From Ferrimicrobium sp. (GTDB lineage Bacteria > Actinomycetota > Acidimicrobiia > Acidimicrobiales > Acidimicrobiaceae), in the NCBI RefSeq assembly GCF_027319265.1, contig NZ_DAHVNP010000029.1:1-64000 (forward strand): a stretch of DNA of 64,000 bases, given 5' to 3'. Every line of letters begins with the position of its first letter. Position 1 is the first letter of the stretch. Shown in pieces: positions 25,723 through 34,416 of this stretch. Under the pieces are notes generated by a model. The model saw only the letters and a list, made by a program, of their open reading frames with translations. It did no database searches and had not been told where the DNA came from. The position numbers were made by a program, and so were the translations under genes.

Positions 25723-26897
25723 GCCAACAGTTGACCCGTGATCGGGCCCTGCGTCACTCCCCACATGCCATGCCCAGCGGCGACATAGACCCCCGGTTGC
25801 GTCGTGGGTCCAATCAGAGGAAGCCCGTCAGCGCTTACCGGTCGAGGGCCCACCCAACGGTCGTGGGGATGGTCGATATCGATCCCGGTCAACAGATCCC
25901 GTGTCGATCGCGTGATCGCTGCGAGCCGTTGCGGATCAAGTGGGTCATCGGGGCGACGAAACTCCATCGTCCCCGCTACCCGTAGGCCACCGTCGATCGG
26001 CGTACAGGCCACCCGTGCCGCTGGAAGATAGATCGGTGTCGTGGCCGGCTCCTCGGTATCACAGATCATCGAATATCCTCTCCCCGCTCGCACCGGGATG
26101 TGGACACCGAGATCTCGAGCAAGCCGATTGACCCAGGCTCCCGTCGCAACGACCGCTACATCGGAGCGGATCGGCTCTAAACCCGAGCGCGTGCGAACCT
26201 GCACCTCACGCCCCGTGCCTCTGATCCGGGTCACCTCCTGCTCCATCATGAAGGTCGCACCTCTTGCGCGTAGCGCGTCCGCAAGTGCATGGGTATAGCG
26301 ATTGGGATTCAGATACCGCTGATCGTGGATATCGATGACACAACCGATTGCCCGTGAGAAGAGTGGTGACCGATCCTCGGCCGCCTTGCCTTCGAGGAGA
26401 TCGTAGTGCAACTCCCCACCCGCGTCTCGGATCAACGCAAACTCACTCAACAAGCCCTCGGCCTCACGTCGATCTCGAAATCCTGCGAGGATGGGGGCCC
26501 CGGTCGTTGGTTCTTCCACAGAGAGGCTCAGCTGATCGAAGGCCTCCAGCGCACGAGCATTCAAGATGGCTAGCTTATCCATCATCTGGGCAAAGGCACC
26601 TCGCGTGCACTGACTGGCAAAAAGTACCAAGAACCTCCAGAGTTCCGGATCGAACCGTAAAGGAACATAGAGCGGTGAATCTGAACGCAGCAAGGAAAGC
26701 AGGCCACTCGTGACCAGGGAGGGCTCATTCAAGGGAATCGCCAGCGCCGGCGAAAGCCAACCAGCATTACCCCAACTCGACCCCTCAGCCACGTCAGCGC
26801 CGCGGTCTAGGATCGTTACGTCGTAGCCCTGCTCCTGGAGATGCCACCCACACGCGAGGCCCACGATGCCCGCACCGATGACTACCGCTCGTTTCAC
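25602..26897 (-). CDS. dadA: D-amino acid dehydrogenase-type FAD oxidoreductase
   Basis: The 431-residue protein begins with a Rossmann FAD-binding motif (VVIGAGIVGLACGWHL) and has the DadA/DAO landmarks SSWGNAGWLSP, VVATGAWVNRLA, GPRPVSADGLPLIG and YVAAGHGMWGVTQGP. It should deaminate D-amino acids to keto acids, passing electrons to the membrane. The family normally ends shortly after PFDPLR; here about 20 more residues follow, and this extension is encoded opposite the Fur-family gene. GTG start with GGGGGG upstream. Confidence 0.85.
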   Translation of the reverse strand: MKRAVVIGAGIVGLACGWHLQEQGYDVTILDRGADVAEGSSWGNAGWLSPALAIPLNEPSLVTSGLLSLLRSDSPLYVPLRFDPELWRFLVLFASQCTRGAFAQMMDKLAILNARALEAFDQLSLSVEEPTTGAPILAGFRDRREAEGLLSEFALIRDAGGELHYDLLEGKAAEDRSPLFSRAIGCVIDIHDQRYLNPNRYTHALADALRARGATFMMEQEVTRIRGTGREVQVRTRSGLEPIRSDVAVVATGAWVNRLARDLGVHIPVRAGRGYSMICDTEEPATTPIYLPAARVACTPIDGGLRVAGTMEFRRPDDPLDPQRLAAITRSTRDLLTGIDIDHPHDRWVGPRPVSADGLPLIGPTTQPGVYVAAGHGMWGVTQGPITGQLLAQVIDSGEVSPELRPFDPLRSLQRPQVPMIAKWPRLGAKS

Positions 26898-27003
26898 CCT
26901 TTTACCCCCCTTCCAAGACTAAGCTAACTGCCCAAAGAGACCAAACCGGCAAACCCCATGACGGGAAAAACCTCTGGGGATGCTACGAATATTGGAGGTC
27001 AGC

Positions 27004-27960
27004 GTGAAGGCAGTCGTCGTCGAATCACATGGAGGACCCGATCAGCTTCTGGTCAAAGAGATCGCAGAGCCTGAGCCAAAGGCCAACGAGATCAAAATCC
27101 GTCTTCGCGCCGCGGGGGTGAATTTTATCGACATCTACCACCGCGAGGGTGTCTATCCGTTGGCACTCCCTACGGTACTCGGCAACGAGGGCGCAGGAGA
27201 GGTGATCGAAGTTGGCGAAGAGGTCACGGAGTTCAGCGTGGGTGATCGGGTCGCCTACACCGGAGTGCTTGGGAGCTTCGCCGAACATGCGGTTGTACCC
27301 GCCTTGCGAGCCGTGAAGATCCCCAACGAGGTCTCCTTCGACCAGGCAGCCGCCGCCATGCTCCAGGGGATGACGGCCCAGTTTCTCGCCGACAGCTGTT
27401 TCCCACTTAAGGAGCATCAGCTTGCCGTTGTCCACGCCGCAGCAGGTGGAGTTGGTTCCCTCCTCACTCAACTCGCCAGTCACAAGCATCACGCGACCGT
27501 GGTCGCCACCACCTCCACCCCTGAGAAGGCAGCCCAAGCGACGCGCAATGGCGCCACGCACTCCATCGACTACGATCACTTTGCAGACCTCGTCCATGAG
27601 CTCGGAGGCGCTGATGTCGTCTACGATGGCGTTGGGCAGGCGACCTTTGATCGAAGTTTGGCCTCGCTCAAACCTCGCGGCATGTTGGTCCTCTACGGAG
27701 CCGCGAGCGGGCAGGTACCACCTTTTGATCTCCAACGCCTGAACCAAGCTGGTTCGGTCTATGTCACGCGACCGTCACTGGTTCACTATATTGCAACCCG
27801 TCAAGAGCTGCTCACAAGGGCGACCACCCTGTTCGCTGACATCGCCTCGGGAATGCTACGCGTCGACATTGGCGGCCGTTACCCACTCGACCACGTCGGT
27901 CAGGCCCAACTCGACCTCGCCAGTCGGAACACGACCGGCAAGCTCATTATCACCATCTAG
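27004..27960 (+). CDS. qor: Quinone oxidoreductase (zinc-less MDR family)
   Basis: The 318-residue protein is a medium-chain dehydrogenase without catalytic zinc ligands: it has AAGVNFIDIYHREG (the family's QOR signature), GNEGAGEV, VVHAAAGGVGSLLTQLA for NADPH binding, and ends with the usual LASRNTTGKLIIT. QOR reduces quinones or enones with NADPH. I chose the GTG at 27004 because GGAGG lies six bases upstream; the frame opens 24 bases earlier. It is divergent from dadA. Confidence 0.88.
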   Translation: MKAVVVESHGGPDQLLVKEIAEPEPKANEIKIRLRAAGVNFIDIYHREGVYPLALPTVLGNEGAGEVIEVGEEVTEFSVGDRVAYTGVLGSFAEHAVVPALRAVKIPNEVSFDQAAAAMLQGMTAQFLADSCFPLKEHQLAVVHAAAGGVGSLLTQLASHKHHATVVATTSTPEKAAQATRNGATHSIDYDHFADLVHELGGADVVYDGVGQATFDRSLASLKPRGMLVLYGAASGQVPPFDLQRLNQAGSVYVTRPSLVHYIATRQELLTRATTLFADIASGMLRVDIGGRYPLDHVGQAQLDLASRNTTGKLIITI

Positions 27961-28088
27961 CTTCCAGCAGCCGGTGGGCCCAGTGCCCTCCCCGAGGTCG
28001 CGCACTCGCCACTGGGGCATGGTCACGCCATCAGCAGATCACACCTCAACGGGACAAAGGTGTAACGCAGAGCACCCACGATCGGTTG

Positions 28089-28550
28089 TTACCCGAGATC
28101 GGCGGAGAGGGCCTCGAGCAGCGAGCTGAGTAGATAGCCAAGGAAGTTGTAGAGATCCTCAGCAAACTTAGGGGTGAGTTTGGCCTCGTTAATCGAGGTC
28201 TGTGCCTCCGAAAGGACAAGACGACAGTAGTTCAATAGGGTAGCGAGTTCGTCAGATTGCTGCAAGCTGAGTTGGGAGGCATCGAGCATACCTTCGCCCA
28301 TCCGGAGACGAGTGACGATATCACCGATGCCGCTCTCACCACCTTTGACGGCCTCCTCCGCCTCAAGGAGCGGATCATCGTACATCGGTGGAGAAAGTCG
28401 CCACGCCTCCTGCCCACCTGAGGCGGCAATCTTGGCGACGAGCAGCATCGACTGTTTGGTGACGTCTCGTTGTTGGGCTGGCAAGGAGACAACAATCGCG
28501 TCCCCTTGACGGACAAAGGGCTCCTTCACGCTCGGCCTACTGTCGCCCAA
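28089..28550 (-). CDS. DUF2017-family protein
   Basis: The 153-residue protein lies downstream of clpS and overlaps it by 25 bases, the same order as clpS and the DUF2017 gene in mycobacteria (Rv1331-Rv1332). The C-terminal helices (LATLLNYCRLVLSEAQTSI) and the MYDDP motif near the middle fit that family. Its function is unknown; the conserved pairing suggests a link to ClpS-dependent proteolysis. Confidence 0.65.
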   Translation of the reverse strand: MGDSRPSVKEPFVRQGDAIVVSLPAQQRDVTKQSMLLVAKIAASGGQEAWRLSPPMYDDPLLEAEEAVKGGESGIGDIVTRLRMGEGMLDASQLSLQQSDELATLLNYCRLVLSEAQTSINEAKLTPKFAEDLYNFLGYLLSSLLEALSADLG

Positions 28551-28813
28551 AGGCCATACCGATGGAGGCTCGCGACGTTGTTCTCCATGTCTTCACGGGC
28601 GCCCGCCGCAACAATGGCCTTGCCATCACGGTGGACTTGCATGGTAAGCTCCGTTGCCTTCACCTTCGAGAAGGCAAAAAGCATCTGCAGTACATAGATC
28701 ACGTAGGGGATGAGGTTGACCGGGTCATCCCAGAGAATCGTGACCCAGCTCTCCTCTGCGAGTGTCTCTTCTTGTTTTTCCTCAGTCGGCGAGAGTAATG
28801 GTGCTGTAGGCAA
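28526..28813 (-). CDS. clpS: ATP-dependent Clp protease adaptor ClpS
   Basis: The 95-residue protein has an acidic, flexible N-terminus and the ClpS core: WVTILWDDPVN, in which the DDPVN loop forms part of the N-degron pocket, then TELTMQVHRDGKAIV and a final strand. ClpS hands N-end-rule substrates to ClpAP/ClpCP. The frame offers a TTG start at 28813 with GAGGAGG about 12 bases upstream. Confidence 0.88.
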   Translation of the reverse strand: MPTAPLLSPTEEKQEETLAEESWVTILWDDPVNLIPYVIYVLQMLFAFSKVKATELTMQVHRDGKAIVAAGAREDMENNVASLHRYGLWATVGRA

Positions 28814-28851
28814 TCGAACGCAATCCTCCTCACCCCAATTCTAACGGGGTG

Positions 28852-29823
28852 CTACGAGGCGTAGGATGGACCAGGCAGAGAACTCACCTTCGACTCTACG
28901 GTACCTACCTCGCCGCGGGCCTCCCGAGAGACATGGAAAAGGGAGAGATAGTACCAGGTCATCGCGATCCACGTCAGCGTTGCCCCGGCAATATGGATAC
29001 CGATGAGCCCCGCTGGAAGCCCAGAGAAGTACGTGGTGTAACCAATAATCGCCTGAATAGCACCCACCCAGAGCAACAGACGGGCCCGCCGCTGCACCAC
29101 CTCCGGTGCGCGTGCTTGATGAAGGAGGAACAGATTCGCCAGGATTAAGGCGACAAGAATGATGGCAAAGTCCGCATGAAGGTAGGCCACTTGGCGCAGG
29201 TTGAACGGGAGTCGCGATGAGATCGGAGATCCTGAGTAGGGGCCAGTGCCCGCCACCGCAGTCCCAACCACAATGACCGCTCCGAGGTTCAAGAACATCA
29301 GCCGACCAAGCCAAACGGTCTCTTTGCCGACAACGGGTTTTGCCTTACCGCCGGCGGAGATCGCATGCTTGTAGAGCACGAGCGAGTTCCAGAGGACGAT
29401 GATGGCGAGGACGAAGTGTGCCATCACAAAGGGAGGGGCCAGCTTCTCTAACACCGTGATGCCTCCGAGTACGCTTTCGGCCACCACCTCAACAAAAAGC
29501 CCTAACGACAGCCACATGATATCCTTGCGAAACGGCTTGCGGAAGAAGGCAAAGACCGCGTTCACACTCATACCAAGCGCGGCAAAGAAGGTAACCACGC
29601 GGTTGACAAACTCAATCATCGGGTGGTAATTGAAGGACGATGTGAAGTGACCGGTCGTGCAATCAGGCCAGGTCGGGCAGCCGAGTCCTGACTGGGTGAG
29701 CCGGACGATGCCACCGGTCACGATGATGACGGCGCAAAACACCAGCGTCGCATAGGAGATACGACGGAAGAGGGCAGGAGAGACATCCCAAACCTGCTGT
29801 AGGCGTTGTAGGCGTTGCTTCAT
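28852..29823 (-). CDS. ctaA: Heme A synthase (CtaA/Cox15)
   Basis: The 323-residue membrane protein has about eight hydrophobic helices. The motif VTGGIVRLTQSGLGCPTWPDC carries the paired cysteines of the extracytoplasmic loop, and heme-ligand histidines are seen in HPMIEFVNR, AHFVLA, LHADFA and IHIAGA. CtaA oxidises heme O to heme A for aa3-type oxidases. A TAGCAT hexamer nine bases before the ATG suggests leaderless transcription. The ABC exporter genes lie just upstream, as in other actinobacteria. Confidence 0.92.
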   Translation of the reverse strand: MKQRLQRLQQVWDVSPALFRRISYATLVFCAVIIVTGGIVRLTQSGLGCPTWPDCTTGHFTSSFNYHPMIEFVNRVVTFFAALGMSVNAVFAFFRKPFRKDIMWLSLGLFVEVVAESVLGGITVLEKLAPPFVMAHFVLAIIVLWNSLVLYKHAISAGGKAKPVVGKETVWLGRLMFLNLGAVIVVGTAVAGTGPYSGSPISSRLPFNLRQVAYLHADFAIILVALILANLFLLHQARAPEVVQRRARLLLWVGAIQAIIGYTTYFSGLPAGLIGIHIAGATLTWIAMTWYYLSLFHVSREARGEVGTVESKVSSLPGPSYAS

Positions 29824-29884
29824 TACTTGCCCATGCTACCGTGAGACACGAAATTTGGCGCAATCGAGTGCCGTTGGCATCTCA

Positions 29885-30616
29885 TCAACTCCATCGGAAG
29901 AATCGAACGGCAAGCAATGGCGCACCGATACCCCAAACCAGCAGGTTGATGATCGCCCATGCTGGCACCGGTCCAGCCATCGCTAGGCCATGGAGAATGA
30001 GCTCAGAGGCTCCTGCAGCAGGCAGAAACTTGGCGATCACCTCCAGGAAACCAGGCAGGCTGGTCAGAGGAACGGCCATCGATCCCAAGCCGAGCAGAAC
30101 GAGCCAGAGCAGTGTTGAGAGACCGAGCACCAGTTCGGCCTTCAGCGTCCCACCGATGAGGAGTCCAAGACCAGTGAAGGCGGCCGTGGCGAGCACCCAA
30201 CCGAGGATGAAGTAGAGAGGATTCCCCTCCGGGTGATAGCCCATCAATACGCCGATCACGACGAGGACCACCAGCTGAATCACCTCGAGAACAACCACCT
30301 GCGCCAACTTCGCCATGATGATGCCACGGCGGCCAAGCGGCGTGACTCCAAGACGCTTGAGTACTCCGTAGTTACGGTCAAAGGCGACGGTGATGGACTG
30401 CGAAACCATGCCCGAGGCCATGATGCCAAAGGCGATGGCACCAGCAAGAATGAAGTTCACGCGGCTTGGCACCCCAGGTGGCAACGGCAGGAAGGTTACC
30501 GACCCAAACACAAGGAGCCCGAGCACGGGAATAACGAGCGTCAAGAGTGCCGCTTCACCCTGTTGAAGAGTCATCTTGATCTCTGATGAGGCTTGCGCCA
30601 GTATGGGCCTAGCCAC
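29885..30616 (-). CDS. ABC-2 type exporter permease
   Basis: The 243-residue protein has six hydrophobic helices and the ABC-2 pattern (GIMASGMVSQSITVAFDRNYGVLKRLGVTPL before the second helix pair). The GTG start overlaps the stop of the ATPase gene by eight bases, so the two proteins form one exporter. The substrate is unknown; the place next to ctaA in actinobacteria hints at a role in respiratory chain assembly. Confidence 0.82.
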   Translation of the reverse strand: MARPILAQASSEIKMTLQQGEAALLTLVIPVLGLLVFGSVTFLPLPPGVPSRVNFILAGAIAFGIMASGMVSQSITVAFDRNYGVLKRLGVTPLGRRGIIMAKLAQVVVLEVIQLVVLVVIGVLMGYHPEGNPLYFILGWVLATAAFTGLGLLIGGTLKAELVLGLSTLLWLVLLGLGSMAVPLTSLPGFLEVIAKFLPAAGASELILHGLAMAGPVPAWAIINLLVWGIGAPLLAVRFFRWS

Positions 30617-31637
30617 GCGTCTCCTCCGTCGATGTTTGGATGTGATGGTCGGTACGCGTCTGTGCTGGGGGTATCGGAGGAGCTGTCGTACTCGATTCGT
30701 GGCTAGCAGGATTCAGCGAACCGGTTCCCGGCGATGTCGCTGCGATCAGCGACAGATAGATCTCCTCCAACGAAGGGCTGACCGTGGCGACATCCTGGGC
30801 CTCAACACCCAGATCGGTCAACGTCTGCACCAGAAGCCCCAACAACTCGGTCGTTGGCTCTGCCTCGACGCGATAACGATCCACCCGCACCGGACGGACA
30901 TGAGCACCCAGTCGAGTACCGAGCATCACACAATCGATACGATCATGCGCCGTAAACTCAACTCCTTCACCGCCATAGGCCTCACGGAGTCCGGCAGGGC
31001 TGCCCATCGCTCGTTCCTTACCTCGATCGATGATGAGGACTCGATCGACCATCCGATCGATCTCCTCGAGCTCGTGTCCCGTCATAAGAATCGCGACCGA
31101 GGCTGCGCGTAGTTCAGTGATCAAATCACGGATGGCTGCTTTCCCCTCGGGATCGACTCCAGCTGTTGGCTCATCGAGCAGCAGCACGCGCGGCTGCCCG
31201 ATGAGAGCAAGTGCGAGCGAAAGTCGCTGCTTCTCACCACCCGAGAGTCGACGGTAAGGTGTCTTCAGCACGGAAGCGAGGCTGAGTTGGGCAACGAGGT
31301 CGGCGATGGATCGAGGATGGTCATAAAAACGCGAGTACAGCTCCAAGGCGGCCTTGACGGTCATTCGCGCCGGGATCCCACCCTCTTGCAGCATGACCCC
31401 CATCTGGCGGGAGAGTTGTGCCTGCTTGGCGGCTGGTTCGATCCCTAACACTCGAACCGATCCCTCAGTTGGACGTCGATAGCCCTCGATCGTCTCCAAC
31501 GTAGAGGTCTTGCCCGCGCCATTGGGGCCAAGCAGTCCAAGAACTTCGCCAAAGCCCACCCCGAACGAGAGCGCATCGACCGCAACGGTGGCACCGTAGG
31601 TGACGGTGAGTTCCTTAACCTCGATTGCATCGTTCAT
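30609..31637 (-). CDS. ABC exporter ATP-binding protein
   Basis: The 342-residue protein has Walker A GPNGAGKTS, signature LSGGEKQRLSLALAL, Walker B VLLLDEPTAGVD and the H-loop in MTGHELEE. About 90 C-terminal residues form the extra domain seen in drug/heme-type ABC-2 ATPases. The ATG at 31637 is only 23 bases from the divergent serS start and lies nine bases after a TAGGCT hexamer that overlaps the serS -10 element. Confidence 0.9.
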   Translation of the reverse strand: MNDAIEVKELTVTYGATVAVDALSFGVGFGEVLGLLGPNGAGKTSTLETIEGYRRPTEGSVRVLGIEPAAKQAQLSRQMGVMLQEGGIPARMTVKAALELYSRFYDHPRSIADLVAQLSLASVLKTPYRRLSGGEKQRLSLALALIGQPRVLLLDEPTAGVDPEGKAAIRDLITELRAASVAILMTGHELEEIDRMVDRVLIIDRGKERAMGSPAGLREAYGGEGVEFTAHDRIDCVMLGTRLGAHVRPVRVDRYRVEAEPTTELLGLLVQTLTDLGVEAQDVATVSPSLEEIYLSLIAATSPGTGSLNPASHESSTTAPPIPPAQTRTDHHIQTSTEETRG

Positions 31638-31645
31638 ATGGGTAC

Positions 31646-31652
31646 TAGCCTA
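31646..31652. promoter_or_regulatory. Shared -10 element of divergent leaderless serS and ABC genes
   Basis: The 7-bp word TAGCCTA is read as TAGCCT toward serS (31646-31651) and as TAGGCT toward the ABC ATPase (31652-31647). Each hexamer stands exactly nine bases from its start codon. Neither gene has a Shine-Dalgarno site in the 23-bp gap. Confidence 0.6.
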
Positions 31653-31660
31653 GAGAGTCT

Positions 31661-33004
31661 ATGATCGATCTGCGAATTTTGCGAGAAAACCCTGACCGAG
31701 TCGCCAGGTTGCTCGGTACCCGAAACGTCCCCTCCGATGAGGTTGCTAAGCTCCTCGAACTCGATACCGAGCTGCGACGGACCTTGGCTGAGCGTGATGA
31801 GATTCGCGCCTCGATCAACCAGCTCTCCAAAAGCGTAGGCGAACTCCGTCGTGCCGGCCAGACCGATGCGGCGACCCAAGCCCAAGAGCGCTCCCGCACC
31901 CTCGGTGAACAGGTCAAGGAGTTAGAGACGCGCGCCAGCGAACTCACTGAGGCTCGCGATGCGATCTGGCTGGTTACGCCGAACTTACCCGCCAAGGAGG
32001 CGCCGATCGGCGAGGACGAGCGTGATAATCGGGTGGTGCGCTACTGGTCCCCTGAGGATGGTCATCGCGGGGTAGAGGACTTCGAGCTGCCCACCTTCGC
32101 CGACTATCAGCGGGTCCCCCATTGGGAGACCGGCACTGAATTGGGTATCCTCGACTTCGAACGCGCCACCAAAATATCTGGATCGATGTTCTCCATGTAT
32201 CGAGGCCCTGGGGCACGGCTGCTGCGCTCACTGACCAGCTTGGCACTCGACATGCACGCCGAGGCCTTCGAGGAGATTCGTCCACCCACCCTGGTCAAGC
32301 GAGAGACCATGCAGGCAACCGGCCATCTCCCGAAGTTCGTCGATGAAGCCTATGCGATCGAACGCGACGATCTCTATCTGATTCCCACCGCCGAGGTACC
32401 GCTCACCTCGCTGGGGCGTAATGAGATTCTCGACGAGGCCCAACTCCCACTTCGCTTCGCCGCCTACACTCCATGCTTCCGTCGTGAGGCCGGTGCTGCT
32501 GGTCGCGACACGCGAGGCCTGCTACGCCTGCACGAATTCGACAAGGTTGAGCTCCTCTCCTACTGCACCCCCGACCAGGGTCATGACCTCTTCCTCGAAG
32601 TACTCCGACGAGCAGAACTCCTGTTACAGGCGTTGGGGCTCACTTACCGCGTGCTCGACCTGTGCACCGGCGACCTCGGCCAATCCTCAGCACGAACCTT
32701 TGACCTTGAGGTCTTCTCCCCAGGAACGGACAAGTGGCTCGAGGTGAGTTCAGTCAGCCTCTTCACCGATTATCAAGCACGGCGAGCTAATATCCGCTAT
32801 CGTTCAAGCGACGGATCCGTGAACTACGTCTACACGGTCAATGGATCGGCCCTGGCCTGGGGGAGAGTCATCGCGGCGATGCTCGAGGTTGGTCGCCAGC
32901 CTGATGGAAGCGTCCTCCTTGCCGAGGTGTTGGCTCCGTACTTCCGTGGAACCACCATCACAAAATCGGAGAAATCTCTCCCGCCGATTTCCAAAAACCG
33001 CTGA
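31661..33004 (+). CDS. serS: Seryl-tRNA synthetase
   Basis: The 447-residue protein has the N-terminal coiled-coil tRNA-binding arm (about residues 30-100) and the class II core: motif 2 in TPCFRREAGAAGRDTRGLLRLHEF and motif 3 NGSALAWGRVIAAMLE. SerRS charges tRNA-Ser. Length is normal. A leaderless start is indicated by the -10 element nine bases upstream. Confidence 0.96.
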   Translation: MIDLRILRENPDRVARLLGTRNVPSDEVAKLLELDTELRRTLAERDEIRASINQLSKSVGELRRAGQTDAATQAQERSRTLGEQVKELETRASELTEARDAIWLVTPNLPAKEAPIGEDERDNRVVRYWSPEDGHRGVEDFELPTFADYQRVPHWETGTELGILDFERATKISGSMFSMYRGPGARLLRSLTSLALDMHAEAFEEIRPPTLVKRETMQATGHLPKFVDEAYAIERDDLYLIPTAEVPLTSLGRNEILDEAQLPLRFAAYTPCFRREAGAAGRDTRGLLRLHEFDKVELLSYCTPDQGHDLFLEVLRRAELLLQALGLTYRVLDLCTGDLGQSSARTFDLEVFSPGTDKWLEVSSVSLFTDYQARRANIRYRSSDGSVNYVYTVNGSALAWGRVIAAMLEVGRQPDGSVLLAEVLAPYFRGTTITKSEKSLPPISKNR

Positions 33005-33012
33005 TTCCTTGC

Positions 33013-33018
33013 TAGCGT
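33013..33018 (+). promoter_or_regulatory. Probable -10 element of the sdhCD operon
   Basis: TAGCGT ends seven bases before the GTG start of the small membrane protein that opens the operon. There is no Shine-Dalgarno site. Confidence 0.45.
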
Positions 33019-33025
33019 AACTCAT

Positions 33026-33151
33026 GTGAGTACTGCACAAGTTATCTTTGCTACGGCGCTGGGCATCATTGCCCTCGGTATTGTTGGGTTTGCAATCTAT
33101 GTTTTCTCCACCACCATGTGGGGGAATCGCTGGGTGAGGAGGGTCCGGTGA
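33026..33151 (+). CDS. 41-residue single-pass membrane protein ahead of sdhC
   Basis: The short frame begins with GTG at 33026 and ends at the TGA at 33151, which overlaps the sdhC start (GTGA). The protein has one hydrophobic helix (VIFATALGIIALGIVGFAIY, residues 6-25) and a basic C-terminus with WVRRVR. Coupling to sdhC, a leaderless-type -10 element just upstream, and the coherent membrane segment all support a real gene. I do not recognise a family. It may be an accessory subunit of the succinate dehydrogenase membrane anchor. Confidence 0.6.
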   Translation: MSTAQVIFATALGIIALGIVGFAIYVFSTTMWGNRWVRRVR

Positions 33152-33522
33152 GTAAAGGGGCTACGGTCTACAAGGGCAAGAGCGGGCAATGGGCCTTTGT
33201 CCTGCATCGAGTCACCGGGTTCTTGGTGTTTCTCTTCCTGCTGCTCCATATCGTCGACGTTTCAACACTCAACGATCCCCATGTCTATAACCAGATCCAC
33301 CAACTCTACGGCAACATCTTTCTCCGCCTCTTCGAGGTCGGGCTGCTGTTCGCACTGCTCTATCACGCACTGAACGGCTTACGCGTGATTATGATCGACT
33401 TCTGGCCCGGCGTCATCAAGAATGAAAAGGGCGTCTTTAACTTCATGCTTTCGCTTGCGATCGTCTTGACCATCATTGGTGGTTGGTTCATCGTCAAGCC
33501 ATTCTTTCTAGGAGCGCACTGA
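33148..33522 (+). CDS. sdhC: Succinate dehydrogenase cytochrome b556 subunit
   Basis: The 124-residue protein has three membrane helices. It has the SdhC motif HRVTGFLVFLFLLLH, in which the last His is a likely heme ligand, and LLYHALNGLRVIMID in the second helix pair. It anchors succinate dehydrogenase in the membrane and takes electrons to quinone. GTG start at 33148 with GAGGAGG upstream, overlapping the stop of the 41-residue protein; the stop overlaps the sdhD start (TGATG). Confidence 0.85.
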   Translation: MSKGATVYKGKSGQWAFVLHRVTGFLVFLFLLLHIVDVSTLNDPHVYNQIHQLYGNIFLRLFEVGLLFALLYHALNGLRVIMIDFWPGVIKNEKGVFNFMLSLAIVLTIIGGWFIVKPFFLGAH

Positions 33523-33908
33523 TGGCAGCCGCACTGACCAGGGGACAGGGCAGAGGGCAACGGAGTTCTCGTCAGAACTTTGAGACATGGGCGTGGTTTT
33601 TCATGCGCGTCTCCGGGATCATCCTCTTCTTCCTCGCACTCATCCACATGTACATCATGCACATTGAGAACGATGTCACCCACACCACTGTCAGCTTTGT
33701 GGCCCGACGATGGGCGAATCCATGGTGGAAGCTCTTTGACTGGTGGTTGCTCGTCCTTGGACTGCTCCACGGTGGTAATGGTCTACGAACGATCATCGAC
33801 GACTATGTCAAGAAGCCCCTGAAGCGTACCCTAACGAAAGCGTTGCTCTACGTGGTCGGCAGTGGTCTGTTCCTGCTCGGCACCATCACTGTCTTGACCT
33901 TCAAGTAG
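33522..33908 (+). CDS. sdhD: Succinate dehydrogenase membrane anchor subunit
   Basis: The 128-residue protein has three membrane helices with FFMRVSGIILFFLALIHMYIMH, giving His ligands, and LLHGGNGLRTIIDDY. Both match the SdhD of actinobacteria with two separate anchor subunits. The genes sdhA and sdhB, which normally follow, are absent: the next gene is an acetyltransferase. The catalytic subunits must be encoded elsewhere. Confidence 0.82.
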   Translation: MAAALTRGQGRGQRSSRQNFETWAWFFMRVSGIILFFLALIHMYIMHIENDVTHTTVSFVARRWANPWWKLFDWWLLVLGLLHGGNGLRTIIDDYVKKPLKRTLTKALLYVVGSGLFLLGTITVLTFK

Positions 33909-33927
33909 CGCTTCAGCAGACAATCAC

Positions 33928-34416
33928 GTGACGGCAGACAACCACGTGACGGCAGAGCATACCCTGGTCCACCTCACTCCCCTGAGTATCGCCCACTGCA
34001 CGGCGATCGCAGCGGGAGAGCGTCAGTCCAACTGGGCAGGCGATTACCCCTCGGCCGGCGACCGCTTCATCGCCCTTGGTACGCTCGAACGACCAGAGGA
34101 GCCATTTCCGTGGTGCCATTACCAGGTACTCCTCGCAAGCGGTCTCCTCATCGGTGGAGCCGGGTTCCACGGCGCGCCCGTCAATGAAACGGTCGAGATC
34201 GGTTACGGTATCGTCGGTTCCCAACGCGGGCGCGGATGCGCCACCCAAGCGGTTGCACTGCTTCTCCAGATTGCACAGGAGGCGAGAGAGGTGGCGGTGG
34301 TGCGGGCAACCACGCTGCCCACCAACCGCGCCTCACAGCGGGTGTTAGAGCATCTGAACTTCTCACGCATCCAAGATGCAGGGGAGGAGTTTGTCTACCT
34401 CAAGAGTGTTGAGTAG
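33928..34416 (+). CDS. GNAT-family N-acetyltransferase
   Basis: The 162-residue protein has the GNAT core: VEIGYGIVGSQRGRGCATQAV contains the R/Q-x-x-G-x-G/A acetyl-CoA site, followed by RATTLPTNRASQRVLEHLNF. It resembles the RimJ/RimL group. The substrate is unknown. The 5' end carries an 18-bp direct repeat, so two in-frame GTG starts (33928 and 33946) are equally good; the longer is given. Its last 17 bases overlap the ATPase gene on the other strand. Confidence 0.78.
   Translation: MTADNHVTAEHTLVHLTPLSIAHCTAIAAGERQSNWAGDYPSAGDRFIALGTLERPEEPFPWCHYQVLLASGLLIGGAGFHGAPVNETVEIGYGIVGSQRGRGCATQAVALLLQIAQEAREVAVVRATTLPTNRASQRVLEHLNFSRIQDAGEEFVYLKSVE

Noticed and set aside
27025-27747. 240-codon minus-strand frame
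   Set aside because: Lies wholly opposite the quinone oxidoreductase gene, whose motifs are unmistakable.
27961-28088. Terminator between qor and the DUF2017 gene
   Set aside because: CCCAGTG and CACTGGG could pair, but across a 24-base loop and without a T-run.
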